Shown: positions 27,019 to 36,820, numbered from the stretch's first letter. The stretch: DNA of 64,000 bases from Thiotrichaceae bacterium UBA973 (GCA_002292815.1 DBBX01000028.1:1-64000); one strand, 5' to 3'. Numbers and translations are program-made. Notes: generated by a model from the letters alone, not told the origin.

Positions 27019-30000
27019 CTAAGTGATTCGGAGCGCAAAATCTTTCATCTGATAGATAATTCTGCCATCTACGGTCAAAAAGCCATCTGCTTTAAGGGTT
27101 CTGCTCTGATCATCAATCTCGGTTATCACCGCCTGCACCGTAACCTTGTCATCTACCGGCAATATCTGCCCCCGATAGACCCATTCATGCAGTTGATTCA
27201 AGGCCATACTTTCGAAGGCGAATTGGCCTATTTCCAGTTCATCCTGCCAGCGTTCCCAAGCAAAGACCTTCAATAACTGCATAAAGGATTCGAGTCCTAA
27301 TGAACCCGGCCACACAGGGTCTTCATAGAAATGCGCCTTAAAGAACCAGGCCTCTTCCTTCACCTTCGCTATTCCTTCGATAAATCCCAAGCCATTTGGC
27401 CCACCTTCGGGGTCATATAAGGTAATCTCATCAACCATGCGCATCATCTCTGCTGGCATAGGTGCTTCGGCAGGATAGGCAAACGATTTACCTCTGGCTT
27501 GTTCTTCCTGACTTGCCTTATACGGTTCAACATCCCGGATCCCGACCTGCTCAGCCAAGGCTTCGTGTGAGAAGAAACCAAAATAGGTATTACCCTTATA
27601 GACCATGCCCGCATCGGCATGCATTTCGTAATCAAAATTCTGAATAATCATGCCACCCGATTGGGAGACGTTGGTAATCTTTACCTTGGTGGTTAAAGTG
27701 CCCATCTCTGGTGAGACTTTAATAAACTGAGTCGCCTTACCCCCCAGATTTCTAAAAGAAATATCAGTTTCGCTGGTTAATGCTGAACCCAGATAGGCGG
27801 CTAACCAGCCGCAAGGTTGCAATGCCACTTCCAACAATACCGCAAACGGCATATAGGGTTGATTGTCTTCCGTGAAATACCAGTCATCACCGGGCACATT
27901 GTATTCGGCTTCGATAATTCCGCCCGCTTTGAGTACCCATGGTTCACAATCTTTAATTGAAGTGATGCGATCTAAAAACTTATACGGCGGACCTGGCAGA
28001 CGTGCAATCTTACGTTCACTATCAAACACCTGATAGCGATCACCAAAGGCCTCTGACGGTTTACCAACGGCAAAGGCGAGTATTGATTCGTTATCGAACA
28101 AGACTTGTTTTGTTTGTGTTGATGCTTGATTGGCCCAAAGCGCTTGCAGCCGTTCGCGTTTTAAGCCACTTAGCTGTACCGACATATTTTTCATCTGCAC
28201 GATAGCGCGATGATCGCCGTACATTAATGCCTCGGCCAAGACATAAGGCGTGCCGTCTGCTTTGTATCCAATCTCTTTCAGCGTGATCTCATATTGAACC
28301 GCTTTGGTTTCTTCAGTGACCTGACCTCGACATTTTAATTGGCTGACTTCGCCAATCATCGGCTCATAAACAAACTCATCCATTTCACCAATCCAGCCCA
28401 TACGTAACAGATAAACACGTAAGGTATGTAAACAGCACTCGTACATTAAAGTGCCCGGCATAACCCGATCATCGACAAAGTGACAAGTCAGAAACCAATC
28501 GTCTGGACGTATATCGGCTTCGCCAGTGATCTGGCCAATACCAAATCGTCCGCCAGCAGGGTCCAGATTAAGTATCCGATGGACTAAGGTCATGCGCCCG
28601 CTAGGTAAACCGACCGGATTTCTTAAGCCTGTATTTGCAAAGTCATTTCCAAAACATGAAATAAGATCGCCTTCGCGCAAGGCATTCAATTGCGCATCGT
28701 TATAGCTTTCTACTTGCAGCGAAACCAGTTGCTGCCAGTCTTCAGTTAACTTGCCTTCTGCTTTTTGCTTTTCGATACTGGTCAGCACAATACCCTGCCC
28801 TGCATCGAGTTCTTGTTGGCTAAAGAAACCAGCACAACCCTGTGTCATGGTGAGTAGTCGTTGACCGTTTACAGTACCTTCAAAGTTAAAACGGAATAGA
28901 CGCGTATCACCTTGGCTAAAAAACTGCTCGATATGGATATCGTAATGAATCGTTTGCCCTGCGGTAGGTAATGGGCCATGGAAAGTGATACGCGCATCGA
29001 GCAAGCGATAAACCGCCAAACCTTTGGTAATATGATCAATACCTAAATATCCCGATAAGAACAGATCGGCCTGTCCTGCTTCCACGGCGATACAGGTTGG
29101 GATACGACCTAAGTCTAGATACCAGGCATCGGGCAAGACATCATGCTCTGTGATGACACTGCCCTTGGTTATGACATCATGGGCAGCTAAGTCATGCGTT
29201 AAGGCATCTGCCTCACCATTCACTTCGAGAATACGATCAACCAACATTAATGGCTCATCGGGCAGACGCACTCGTGAAGGATGTTGATCGATATCAGCAA
29301 AATGCTCACCCAACATGTTACCAATAGAACCGATAGCAAACTCCAGACAAGCCGCTCTATCAAATAGACATTCGATCTCTTCGCTGGGTGCACGTTGTTC
29401 GGGACGATAAGCAGGCGGTGACATTTGCACATCAGACCCTGCCATTAACTGCATTTGCATATTGATGGCTTGCTCGAGCGTCTTTGTCATGCCCTCACTG
29501 ACACGCAAGAAAGCAGCTTGCGCTTCAGCACGTGCTTGTCCTGCGAGTTGCATCTGTTCGATAATCGGTTGCAGCCCGTCGTTCGCGGCCAGAGGTAAAG
29601 AGCTCATATTGTGTTGCTGCTGATCAATCTGAACAACTTCTTCCCTTGTGTGTTTCTGCTTTAATTCAACGACGGCCGAGGCCACCTCATCGTCTTTAAC
29701 CTTTGTCGGCAAGGGTACTTTAAAGGCTTCACCACCGGTCTTAACACTAAGGTAATTTTTATATTTTGTTTGATTAGTTTCTTTTGCACTATCAAGCTGC
29801 GATAGATCGACCGACACACCTTCGGCATAGAGTCGCGCCAATAATTGCATAACATTATCAACACTATCCTGTCCTTTGACACAGATTGCCTTGGCAAAAT
29901 GTGGTTTGTCGGCAAGGATTTGATCAATCATCCTTGTGCAAGAACCACCCGGCCCCATCTCGATAAAACAACGCACACCATCTTCATAGGCACTATTGAT

Positions 30001-33000
30001 GACCTTGGTGTAATCGAAAGGCGCCAAGGCCTGATCTAAAATTGAATCTGCAGCAGCGTCTTGAGTAACTTTATAAGCAGCACCACGAATACCACTATAG
30101 AAAGTCACATCGTCGGGAGGTGTTGTTTCAAAGATATGTAGATCGCGGTACGACTGCGCAACGGGTCTTGCGACTTCACAATGAACCGTGGTCACGCCTG
30201 AAAGCGGATGATATTGCGCTGCGAGTGCTTTGACTGCCTTATTTAATTCTGTGCGGTCACCACCAATCACACATTCATTCGGTGTATTGATAATCAATAA
30301 ATACACGTGCTTATAGTTTTCTAATACGGCTTTAACGTTATCTGCACTGGTATTGATCACACCTAAGGCCCAATCAATCGGTTCATCCGTAGCCCATGCT
30401 TTTTGTACTGCTGTACATGCCCCGGCAAGCTCTTCGGTAAACAAGCTGCTTTTCTGAATACGTTGTAGCATTTCATCGCGCGCCGTCCAGGTACGTGTTG
30501 AGAAAAAACCAGCGGTCTCGCCGAGACTATAGCCAATGACCGCATCCGGCTTAATCGCAAAACTAGCAACAACATCACTGACGAAGGTCCCTAACCAAAC
30601 CTGACCAAAGATGACCTCTTCATGGCTTAATGCTTTATCAAGATTTGCCTTACTATTTTGTGACTGCCAAAAACGCCCTTGGGCAAATTGTGATGCCAAC
30701 GAATCATTTTCTGAGTTCAGTTTTTCTAATACATTCGGGAAGGCGACACCCAAGTCCTGCCCCATACCCCAGAAGTGGTTTCCGGAACCCGGATAGACAA
30801 ACGCAAGTTTGCCTTGTGATGCCAAAGGCACAGACGAATAAAAACAACGACCGTTATCTATCGACCGATTATTCTCAATAGCATTGATGGCCTCATCACA
30901 GGCAAGATTAAATTCATTATTATCATTAACAACTAATGCAACGCGTAATTGTTCATCGTCATGATGATATTGAGTCTCATCAGAAAACGAACACTGTTTA
31001 ATCTTATTGATTAAGGTCTGTGAATCTTTCGCAGCAGCAATAAATAGTTTTGCGGGATCTGTTTGTGCTATTGGCGCTGCATCACCTTCTTCAAGCAGGA
31101 CACTAATCGCATTGCCATCAAGGCTGCTTGCATTGACCAGGTTTTTTCTTGTGCCTTTGATGCGATCTTTTAGCCAGTAATGTACTTGAGAGTCTTGTGC
31201 TGTTGGTAGTAAACGATGTCGTAAACTGCTTACGGCACTGGCAACGGCCAGTAAACCCGTGGCCGCACCGCTATGCCCTAATGGAAATTTATTGATACTG
31301 ACATTTCCAAGGATTGGAATATCTGCCAGTTCTTCTGCTTCGCTGGCAAGTGTAATGTGATCGATGTCATCTAGATGACATTGCGCATCGGTGCAGGCAT
31401 TTTGAATCGACTCGACCTGAGCAGAGGGATTAAGCTGTTTGTCATCACAGCCACCCGCCGAGGCGGCGCCAAACCCTTTGATAATCGAATAGACCTTATC
31501 ACCATCACGTAGTGCGTCTTCATGACGCTTTAAAATGAATGCGGTGGCACCATCTGCAACGTTTGCTTGTTGATGATATTCAATATGACCTGTTACGGCT
31601 CTTAGATCGCTAGCCAGATCAACTGAACCGACAATGACCTGGTCTAATTCATTTTGTTGTAAGGCACGTAAGCCTGATTCCAAGGCACGCAGCCCTGAGG
31701 TCTCTTCTGCAGAGACGGTGAATGACGGACCACCAATGCGAAACGCACGTGCTATGCGGCTGGCAACAATGCCACCCAATGCACCCATGGTGCGGTTCGC
31801 AGTTAACGCTGGCCCACTAGCCTCACGAAGCTTTGCTATCCAATCATTTAATTCGTTTTCAGTCAGTGCAATGCCTAAACCTTGTAACCATTCACGCGCA
31901 TACTGTTTTTGCAGCCAACGAAAATGAAAATTGGTCGTATTTAAATCAAGTGCAATACCGATAAAGACACCGGTTCGGCATTGTTGCTCAGCGGTAAGTT
32001 CTGAAAGGCCCGCATCCTCCAATGCATTCGCGGCCACTTCTAACATCAACAGTTGTTGCGGCAACATCTCTTTTAATTCCGCCGGTGGGATTCGATAACG
32101 CCCTAGAGGTATTTTTATTTCATCAATTAAATAACCTTTGCAGCCGTCTGTTTCAGCACCCCACCAATTTGTTGGTTGTGTTGCAGAATCACTTGCACCA
32201 AACAAAACAGCCGCATCAAATGCTGACTGATCATGCCAGGGCCCCAGACGGGACTCCATGCCAACGATGGCAATATCTGCTTTATCTGTTGGTACTGTAG
32301 ATGCGCTATTTTTAGCAGCAGTGCCTTTATCATATTGCTCAAGGAGCACATGTGCATTAATCCCACCAAAACCAAAACCACTGATCGCTGCTCGTCTAGG
32401 TGTATTGGTTTTTACTGCCCATGGCGCTGCTTCAGCTAACACTTTAAATGGACTATTCGCTAGGTCGATTTTATTTGAGGGCGTCTCATAATTCGCTGTC
32501 GGTGGTAACACACCATGCTTCATCGCCAGCAGTGTTTTCATCAATGCCGCTGCACCCGCAGCCGTTAATAAATGCCCCACATTACTTTTTACGGAACCAA
32601 TCACACACTCGCCTTCGACATTATGCTGTTGCCAAAGATTCTTTAAAGAATTGAATTCAACACCATCACCTACAGGCGTGCCGGTACCGTGACATTCGAT
32701 GTGCTGCACTTGATTCGGTAACCAGCCGGCCTTGGCATACGCTGATTGCATCGCACGAGACTGCCCTTCTGTGTCCGGTGACATAATATTGCCTTCGATA
32801 TCATTCGAGAGCCCAATCCCGGCTATCGTTGCATAGATGTGATCATCCTGTGCGATCGCATCTTCCAAACGCTTAAGCACAAAGATGCCAGCGCCTTCAC
32901 CGACAACCAGACCATCGGCCTTGCTATCAAAGGGAGAACAACGACCTGATTTTGAAATGGCATTGAGTTGAGAGAAACCCATTTGCGTATAGAGACTATC

Positions 33001-33660
33001 GGGGCGTGATACACCGCCGGCCAACATCGCATCAGTGCGACCCGCGACTAACTCATCTACCGCATACTTCAGTGAATAGAGTGACGAGGCACAAGCTGCG
33101 TCTAAGGTATAGGCACCCGCACCAAGACCTAGGGCCTTTGCCAATAAACCACCCGGTAAACCGGCAACATAACGATTAAGTGCTTCAGTCGTGTCAGGTT
33201 TGTTATCGGATGCGATCTTTAATTGTTTTTCGAATAATGCTTTGAATTGTTCATCACTAAATTGCGATGACGATTCGGTGGGCAAGACAATATTACCAAT
33301 GATGATGCCGACACGACGTTTATCTATCGCGCTGGTGTTGGCATCTGCCCAGGCATCACGCCCGGCTTGTAATAAAATCTGATACATCGGGTCAAGACGA
33401 TTCAACAAACCGGCATCGACATTGAATCCCTCAGGATTAAATTCAAAATCCTGTATTAAGCAGGCACGTCGTGAATTAACTTTATCGGCTTCCAGCTTTG
33501 GAGAATACAAATCATCAGGGTTCAGGCGCCAACGATCTGCGCCGACATCGATAGCGGCATCTTTTGCAGATAAAATATTTTGCCAGAATTCATCAAGATC
33601 GCGTGCACCGGGAAATACCCCGCCGAGACCGACTATTGCTATTTGTGATGATGCTTTCAA
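27019..33660 (-). CDS. PfaC-like polyunsaturated lipid synthase: KS-CLF-AT-(DH)4
   Basis: 2213 residues. Domains in order: ketosynthase 1-445 with C190 (DAACASS), H324 (ECHGTGTPVGD) and H363 (SNVGH); a chain-length-factor domain 460-860 in which glutamate E653 replaces the cysteine (SAEETSG); an acyltransferase about 950-1280 (VYPGSGNHFWGMG, GYSLGE with S1045, H1160); a Q-rich helical linker about 1350-1420; then four hot-dog domains, two with FabA-type active sites (HFVDDRVMPGTL and HFYEDPVWPGSL). PfaC of EPA/DHA producers is KS-CLF-DH-DH, with AT in a separate PfaB; here the AT is built in and no pfaB is present. The enzyme should elongate and dehydrate chains carried on the PfaA-like ACPs. 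oleA follows after 9 bases. Confidence 0.9.
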   Translation of the reverse strand: MKASSQIAIVGLGGVFPGARDLDEFWQNILSAKDAAIDVGADRWRLNPDDLYSPKLEADKVNSRRACLIQDFEFNPEGFNVDAGLLNRLDPMYQILLQAGRDAWADANTSAIDKRRVGIIIGNIVLPTESSSQFSDEQFKALFEKQLKIASDNKPDTTEALNRYVAGLPGGLLAKALGLGAGAYTLDAACASSLYSLKYAVDELVAGRTDAMLAGGVSRPDSLYTQMGFSQLNAISKSGRCSPFDSKADGLVVGEGAGIFVLKRLEDAIAQDDHIYATIAGIGLSNDIEGNIMSPDTEGQSRAMQSAYAKAGWLPNQVQHIECHGTGTPVGDGVEFNSLKNLWQQHNVEGECVIGSVKSNVGHLLTAAGAAALMKTLLAMKHGVLPPTANYETPSNKIDLANSPFKVLAEAAPWAVKTNTPRRAAISGFGFGGINAHVLLEQYDKGTAAKNSASTVPTDKADIAIVGMESRLGPWHDQSAFDAAVLFGASDSATQPTNWWGAETDGCKGYLIDEIKIPLGRYRIPPAELKEMLPQQLLMLEVAANALEDAGLSELTAEQQCRTGVFIGIALDLNTTNFHFRWLQKQYAREWLQGLGIALTENELNDWIAKLREASGPALTANRTMGALGGIVASRIARAFRIGGPSFTVSAEETSGLRALESGLRALQQNELDQVIVGSVDLASDLRAVTGHIEYHQQANVADGATAFILKRHEDALRDGDKVYSIIKGFGAASAGGCDDKQLNPSAQVESIQNACTDAQCHLDDIDHITLASEAEELADIPILGNVSINKFPLGHSGAATGLLAVASAVSSLRHRLLPTAQDSQVHYWLKDRIKGTRKNLVNASSLDGNAISVLLEEGDAAPIAQTDPAKLFIAAAKDSQTLINKIKQCSFSDETQYHHDDEQLRVALVVNDNNEFNLACDEAINAIENNRSIDNGRCFYSSVPLASQGKLAFVYPGSGNHFWGMGQDLGVAFPNVLEKLNSENDSLASQFAQGRFWQSQNSKANLDKALSHEEVIFGQVWLGTFVSDVVASFAIKPDAVIGYSLGETAGFFSTRTWTARDEMLQRIQKSSLFTEELAGACTAVQKAWATDEPIDWALGVINTSADNVKAVLENYKHVYLLIINTPNECVIGGDRTELNKAVKALAAQYHPLSGVTTVHCEVARPVAQSYRDLHIFETTPPDDVTFYSGIRGAAYKVTQDAAADSILDQALAPFDYTKVINSAYEDGVRCFIEMGPGGSCTRMIDQILADKPHFAKAICVKGQDSVDNVMQLLARLYAEGVSVDLSQLDSAKETNQTKYKNYLSVKTGGEAFKVPLPTKVKDDEVASAVVELKQKHTREEVVQIDQQQHNMSSLPLAANDGLQPIIEQMQLAGQARAEAQAAFLRVSEGMTKTLEQAINMQMQLMAGSDVQMSPPAYRPEQRAPSEEIECLFDRAACLEFAIGSIGNMLGEHFADIDQHPSRVRLPDEPLMLVDRILEVNGEADALTHDLAAHDVITKGSVITEHDVLPDAWYLDLGRIPTCIAVEAGQADLFLSGYLGIDHITKGLAVYRLLDARITFHGPLPTAGQTIHYDIHIEQFFSQGDTRLFRFNFEGTVNGQRLLTMTQGCAGFFSQQELDAGQGIVLTSIEKQKAEGKLTEDWQQLVSLQVESYNDAQLNALREGDLISCFGNDFANTGLRNPVGLPSGRMTLVHRILNLDPAGGRFGIGQITGEADIRPDDWFLTCHFVDDRVMPGTLMYECCLHTLRVYLLRMGWIGEMDEFVYEPMIGEVSQLKCRGQVTEETKAVQYEITLKEIGYKADGTPYVLAEALMYGDHRAIVQMKNMSVQLSGLKRERLQALWANQASTQTKQVLFDNESILAFAVGKPSEAFGDRYQVFDSERKIARLPGPPYKFLDRITSIKDCEPWVLKAGGIIEAEYNVPGDDWYFTEDNQPYMPFAVLLEVALQPCGWLAAYLGSALTSETDISFRNLGGKATQFIKVSPEMGTLTTKVKITNVSQSGGMIIQNFDYEMHADAGMVYKGNTYFGFFSHEALAEQVGIRDVEPYKASQEEQARGKSFAYPAEAPMPAEMMRMVDEITLYDPEGGPNGLGFIEGIAKVKEEAWFFKAHFYEDPVWPGSLGLESFMQLLKVFAWERWQDELEIGQFAFESMALNQLHEWVYRGQILPVDDKVTVQAVITEIDDQSRTLKADGFLTVDGRIIYQMKDFALRIT

Positions 33661-33721
33661 TTTTATTCTTTTCTATAAATGCTAATGAGCAGCCTATTAT
33701 TCGGCTTGATTTGTTTATTTT

Positions 33722-33751
33722 ATCCTAAATAAAACCCAATAAAATTAGGAT
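33722..33751. promoter_or_regulatory. Inverted repeat upstream of the PfaC-like gene
   Basis: Arms ATCCTAA (33722-33728) and TTAGGAT (33745-33751) are perfect and lie about 60-90 bases before the start of the PfaC-like gene, in the 200-base promoter region. It could be an operator. No protein can be assigned. Confidence 0.4.
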
Positions 33752-33862
33752 CACCTGCTTTTTTGATGTTTTTGGCATCTCAGCTAACAATCAAGGTGAC
33801 ACTGAACCGATAGGTTAATGTGTGGGACGTATGGCGTGTCTCATTCTGGACATCATTATTTT

Positions 33863-34153
33863 TTATTTTAGATTCTTCTCGCAAAAATTCTGCACAAACT
33901 TAATTTCACTTTCGATAAAACAATAAAGTTCGAGGAAGTCATAACGCTTGATGACGTTTAATACCCGGAGTGAATGGCTACGTTCAGCATGTTTCATACT
34001 TTTATCTATGACCGCTAATATGAATTTTCGGTCCTCAATAGACAACAATCCCCAGTATGCCAGCCCAATAACAATGGCGGTATGCTGAACACTCGGTTCC
34101 CACGGTCCAAGCTCATCCGAGCGATACAGGGCATGATAAAATGCCTTATCACA
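33863..34153 (-). pseudogene. Gene remnant of an unrecognised (possibly polysaccharide-linked) protein
   Basis: An open stretch of about 96 codons with coding character (HALYRSDELGPWEPSVQHTA, then IVIGLAYWGLLSIEDRKFIL and RSHSLRVLNVIKRYDF) ends at 33863. It has no plausible start near its left boundary: a stop precedes at 34154-34156 and the only internal start options are rare or late (TTG at 34048). The style recalls C-terminal segments of proteins near O-antigen ligase genes, but I do not recognise it with confidence. It lies next to an EPS-associated MarR copy and is probably a truncated leftover of the accessory island. Confidence 0.4.
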
Positions 34154-34178
34154 TTACTTCTTTTCTTCTGTGTGATTT

Positions 34179-34502
34179 TCATTTCTGGCGTTTGACTTCT
34201 AGACGCAATTGTTCGATTTCTTTTTGTAGCTGTTCATACTCTTGTGTTTTTCTCTCTAAGAATCTTATTGTCACTTTGGCTTTTTGCTTTAAGCCTTTTG
34301 GTGTAAGCAGATAGACATAGGCGGATTTCTTATTACTATTAATAAAATTATCAATCTTTATCTGACCTTTATCAATTAACGCAGCCAAGCAGTAGTTTAT
34401 CTTGCCTACACTTACACCTAGATTATCGGCTAATTCGCGTTGTGTCGATTCCGGTTTTTTTTCTAAGAGGTTAAGTAGTTTGTAATGTACTTCGTCTTGC
34501 AT
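34179..34502 (-). CDS. EPS-associated MarR-family regulator, copy 1
   Basis: 107 residues: an N-terminal winged helix (MQDEVHYKLLNLLEKKPEST, then QRELADNLGVSVGKINYCL) and a C-terminal coiled coil (FLERKTQEYEQLQKEIEQL). This is the small MarR-like family found at the head of exopolysaccharide clusters. It is a close paralogue of the gene at 36296-36628; the two bracket the hipBA pair. It stands downstream of hipA, away from the polysaccharide genes, so it may be a duplicated and displaced copy. Confidence 0.85.
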   Translation of the reverse strand: MQDEVHYKLLNLLEKKPESTQRELADNLGVSVGKINYCLAALIDKGQIKIDNFINSNKKSAYVYLLTPKGLKQKAKVTIRFLERKTQEYEQLQKEIEQLRLEVKRQK

Positions 34503-34573
34503 TTATGTTTTAACTATTCCAAGTGTGTCGTACAAAGTCAGTAAAAGGAACGCTACGCTTTAATTAACAGCGA

Positions 34574-35839
34574 TTAAGCTCCTCTCATTTCCTGATCTAT
34601 TCGGCATAATTCTTCATCGATATAATTGCCGATTTCTTTTGTGATGTTGAACGGTATATTGTGATCTTCTGCTAACTTTTTCCATTGCGACAATGACTCG
34701 GCTATTTCATCGATCATTAAATTTAGCTGCGTCTTCTTAAGTGGAATTGAATCTGCAATTTTCTGAATGGCTGCATACGGTACCTTTTGACCGTGCCCCA
34801 TGATGGACATGGAATGATGGCCATTTACTCCAGTGTTAAATGTCACATCGTAAACTGGCGACAAGGACCAGGAACCTTCCGGTGTCATTAAAAAACTAAA
34901 ATTTTTCGTATGATCGTCCCGGTTTCCAGACAGGATATTGAAGATCATGCGACGCAAAACTTCGCACATATCAGCATGCGATTTTGTTACATGGCTTGTG
35001 ACTTTCATTAGAAGCCCATAGTCCGCATCAGGAATACGAAAATCGGCATTTATCATAGCCGCTAAGGTATGCATATGAATACGGTTGTTATCCTTTCCTC
35101 GATCAAAACGTTTACAAGCAAAGTAAGCAAAGCCTTCATGAGTTTCAATCAAACGTGTTTCTGGAAATTGAATACCGGCTGATCGCGCCATCAATGAATA
35201 GATATACTCGATAGTACCTTCTGCTTGTTCTTCCCTGCTTTTCCCCGTTGGGAACTTCACTAACCAGTGTTCATAATTAGCTGGCAAATTGCCGATGTCA
35301 GTAATAGCCGTTTCGCCATTTAAACCAATGGTTGCTTTAGGCCGTGCTCCACCGGGAGATCCACCCAGAATATGTAATCGTTCCGTGACCTCTTTCACGG
35401 AACCTTCGTAAACGCATAATGAATCTTCGGCCAATGAGGTCAATGAAAGTATCTCATCATCAGGAATAGTATTGTCATCGTCAAAATCGGGCTGGTAAGA
35501 TAATGCACCCATGGCTCTATCTCCCATATAAGCTAATCGGGTTAATGGCGTCACTGCTTCTAATCCGATGTTTCTTTGGCGGAATCTTCGATCCATTAAT
35601 AACAATCCCCATCCATCCGGCAGTGAGTCAGCAAAGACCCCATGCAAGCCATTAAATGGGGCTCTTGGTGCAATCTGTAGTTTGCTATCAAGCTTAAGAT
35701 TAATTGGTGAAATATTAATGCCGAGATCAAGAAAATCTTTGTCTAATTCTAAATGGGAAAGCCCATCTTTATAGGCCAGTCTACCCACTTGAATGCTGTG
35801 GTCAGCGACACCGTGCAAAAATACCTGGAGCGTTTTCAC
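34574..35839 (-). CDS. hipA: HipA-family kinase toxin
   Basis: 421 residues. The N-terminal subdomain (VFADSLPDGWGLLLMDRRF, LGGSPGGARPKA with the glycine-rich loop) and kinase core (YFACKRFDRG, catalytic NRDDHTKNFSFL, metal-binding SPVYDVTF) follow HipA. HipA kinases phosphorylate glutamyl-tRNA synthetase or other targets and arrest growth; the partner antitoxin represses the operon. The ATG overlaps the upstream antitoxin stop by 4 bases. All core kinase motifs look intact, so an active toxin is expected. Confidence 0.92.
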   Translation of the reverse strand: MKTLQVFLHGVADHSIQVGRLAYKDGLSHLELDKDFLDLGINISPINLKLDSKLQIAPRAPFNGLHGVFADSLPDGWGLLLMDRRFRQRNIGLEAVTPLTRLAYMGDRAMGALSYQPDFDDDNTIPDDEILSLTSLAEDSLCVYEGSVKEVTERLHILGGSPGGARPKATIGLNGETAITDIGNLPANYEHWLVKFPTGKSREEQAEGTIEYIYSLMARSAGIQFPETRLIETHEGFAYFACKRFDRGKDNNRIHMHTLAAMINADFRIPDADYGLLMKVTSHVTKSHADMCEVLRRMIFNILSGNRDDHTKNFSFLMTPEGSWSLSPVYDVTFNTGVNGHHSMSIMGHGQKVPYAAIQKIADSIPLKKTQLNLMIDEIAESLSQWKKLAEDHNIPFNITKEIGNYIDEELCRIDQEMRGA

Positions 35840-36141
35840 GATCTGCCTCTCTGCCGTTTAGGCTTCTTATCGGCTACAAGCAATTGTTCCATTGTTTGTG
35901 GTGTTTTTTCAGAGAAAATATCTTCAAAAACAAGTAGATCACCATACACATGACAGAGCATTACAAATTGTCGCAATGAAATCTGCCCTTTGGTCTCGAA
36001 AGCTCTTAATGTAGATTCTGGAACACCTGTTAATTTGGCAGCTTTAGAACGACTATGACCTTGATCCAGCCTGGCTCGTTTGAATTTCTCAGCCATGTGT
36101 GACTGTACTTCTCCAGGGGAAAACATCTTATTAATTAACAT
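35836..36141 (-). CDS. HipB-like XRE-family antitoxin
   Basis: 101 residues with a helix-turn-helix (FKRARLDQGHSRSKAAKLTG, then VPESTLRAFETKGQISLRQF) and a basic tail (KKPKRQRGRS). It is the DNA-binding antitoxin partner of hipA, whose start it overlaps. A perfect 11-bp inverted repeat begins at its start codon, suggesting autorepression. The start could also be the internal ATG at 36126, which would leave the operator fully upstream. Confidence 0.88.
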   Translation of the reverse strand: MLINKMFSPGEVQSHMAEKFKRARLDQGHSRSKAAKLTGVPESTLRAFETKGQISLRQFVMLCHVYGDLLVFEDIFSEKTPQTMEQLLVADKKPKRQRGRS

Positions 36142-36187
36142 AATAGTATCAGATAACTATATTAAATATACACAATTGATACTATTA
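36141..36187. promoter_or_regulatory. Probable HipB operator, 11-bp inverted repeat
   Basis: TAATAGTATCA (36141-36151) and its exact complement TGATACTATTA (36177-36187) are spaced by 25 AT-rich bases just at the start of the antitoxin gene. The geometry fits two dimer sites or a looped operator for hipBA autoregulation. Confidence 0.65.
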
Positions 36188-36295
36188 TATCAGTTAATTA
36201 ACCTTAAATCTAACCCGAAAGGGGGACGTTACCTGTGGGGGTCCCCACGAACATAAGCAGTTTCATGAATTCTCATTCCGTTTCAGCCGCCATTT

Positions 36296-36628
36296 TCATT
36301 TCTTTTGTTCTGTATATTTAACTTCTTGGTGTAGCTGCTCGATTTCTTTTTTCAACTGTTCATATTCTTCCGTTTTTCTCTGCAGGAACCTAATTGTCAC
36401 TTTGGCTTTTTGTTTTATTCCTTTTGGCGTAAGTAGAAAGGCATAGGCGGCTTTTTTATTACTGTTGGTAAAGTTACGGACTTTGACATGCCCTTTTTCA
36501 ATCAATGCAGATAGACAATAATTAATTTTGCCCACACTTATTTCTAAATTTTTAGCCAGCTCGCGTTGCGTCGATTCTGGTTTTTTTTCTAACAGATTAA
36601 GAAGTTTATATTGGACTTCGTCTTGCAT
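36296..36628 (-). CDS. EPS-associated MarR-family regulator, copy 2
   Basis: 110 residues, the same fold as copy 1: MQDEVQYKLLNLLEKKPEST, then QRELAKNLEISVGKINYCLS, with a coiled-coil C-terminus. Most differences from the 34179 copy are conservative. This copy is just downstream of the O-antigen-ligase-like gene and galE, its expected setting. A 17-bp perfect palindrome (36737-36753) lies upstream and is a candidate self-operator. Confidence 0.85.
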   Translation of the reverse strand: MQDEVQYKLLNLLEKKPESTQRELAKNLEISVGKINYCLSALIEKGHVKVRNFTNSNKKAAYAFLLTPKGIKQKAKVTIRFLQRKTEEYEQLKKEIEQLHQEVKYTEQKK

Positions 36629-36736
36629 TTACGTTTTTACTTTTCCAAGTGTGATATACAAAGACAGGCACGCTACCGCCATTCCCTGTCGTTTTCACTG
36701 AGAGATTCGCTTACGAATAAGGGTTAACAGTTCATT

Positions 36737-36753
36737 TGTTCAATCGTTGAACA
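36737..36753. promoter_or_regulatory. Palindrome upstream of EPS MarR copy 2
   Basis: TGTTCAA-TCG-TTGAACA, a perfect inverted repeat about 110 bases before the regulator start and about 70 bases past the ligase gene stop. Typical in size for a MarR dimer site; the binding protein is inferred. Confidence 0.45.
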
Positions 36754-36820
36754 TATGCAGTTAAACGCAGCTTTATTGTGACGTCAAGGTGAAAAGAGAA
36801 AGAGACAAATAAAGCTCGCG

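Noticed and set aside
27019..33660. A modular antibiotic-type PKS
   Set aside because: KS-CLF pairing, FabA-like hot-dog domains, tandem ACPs in the partner and an adjacent PfaD indicate a Pfa-type iterative lipid synthase.
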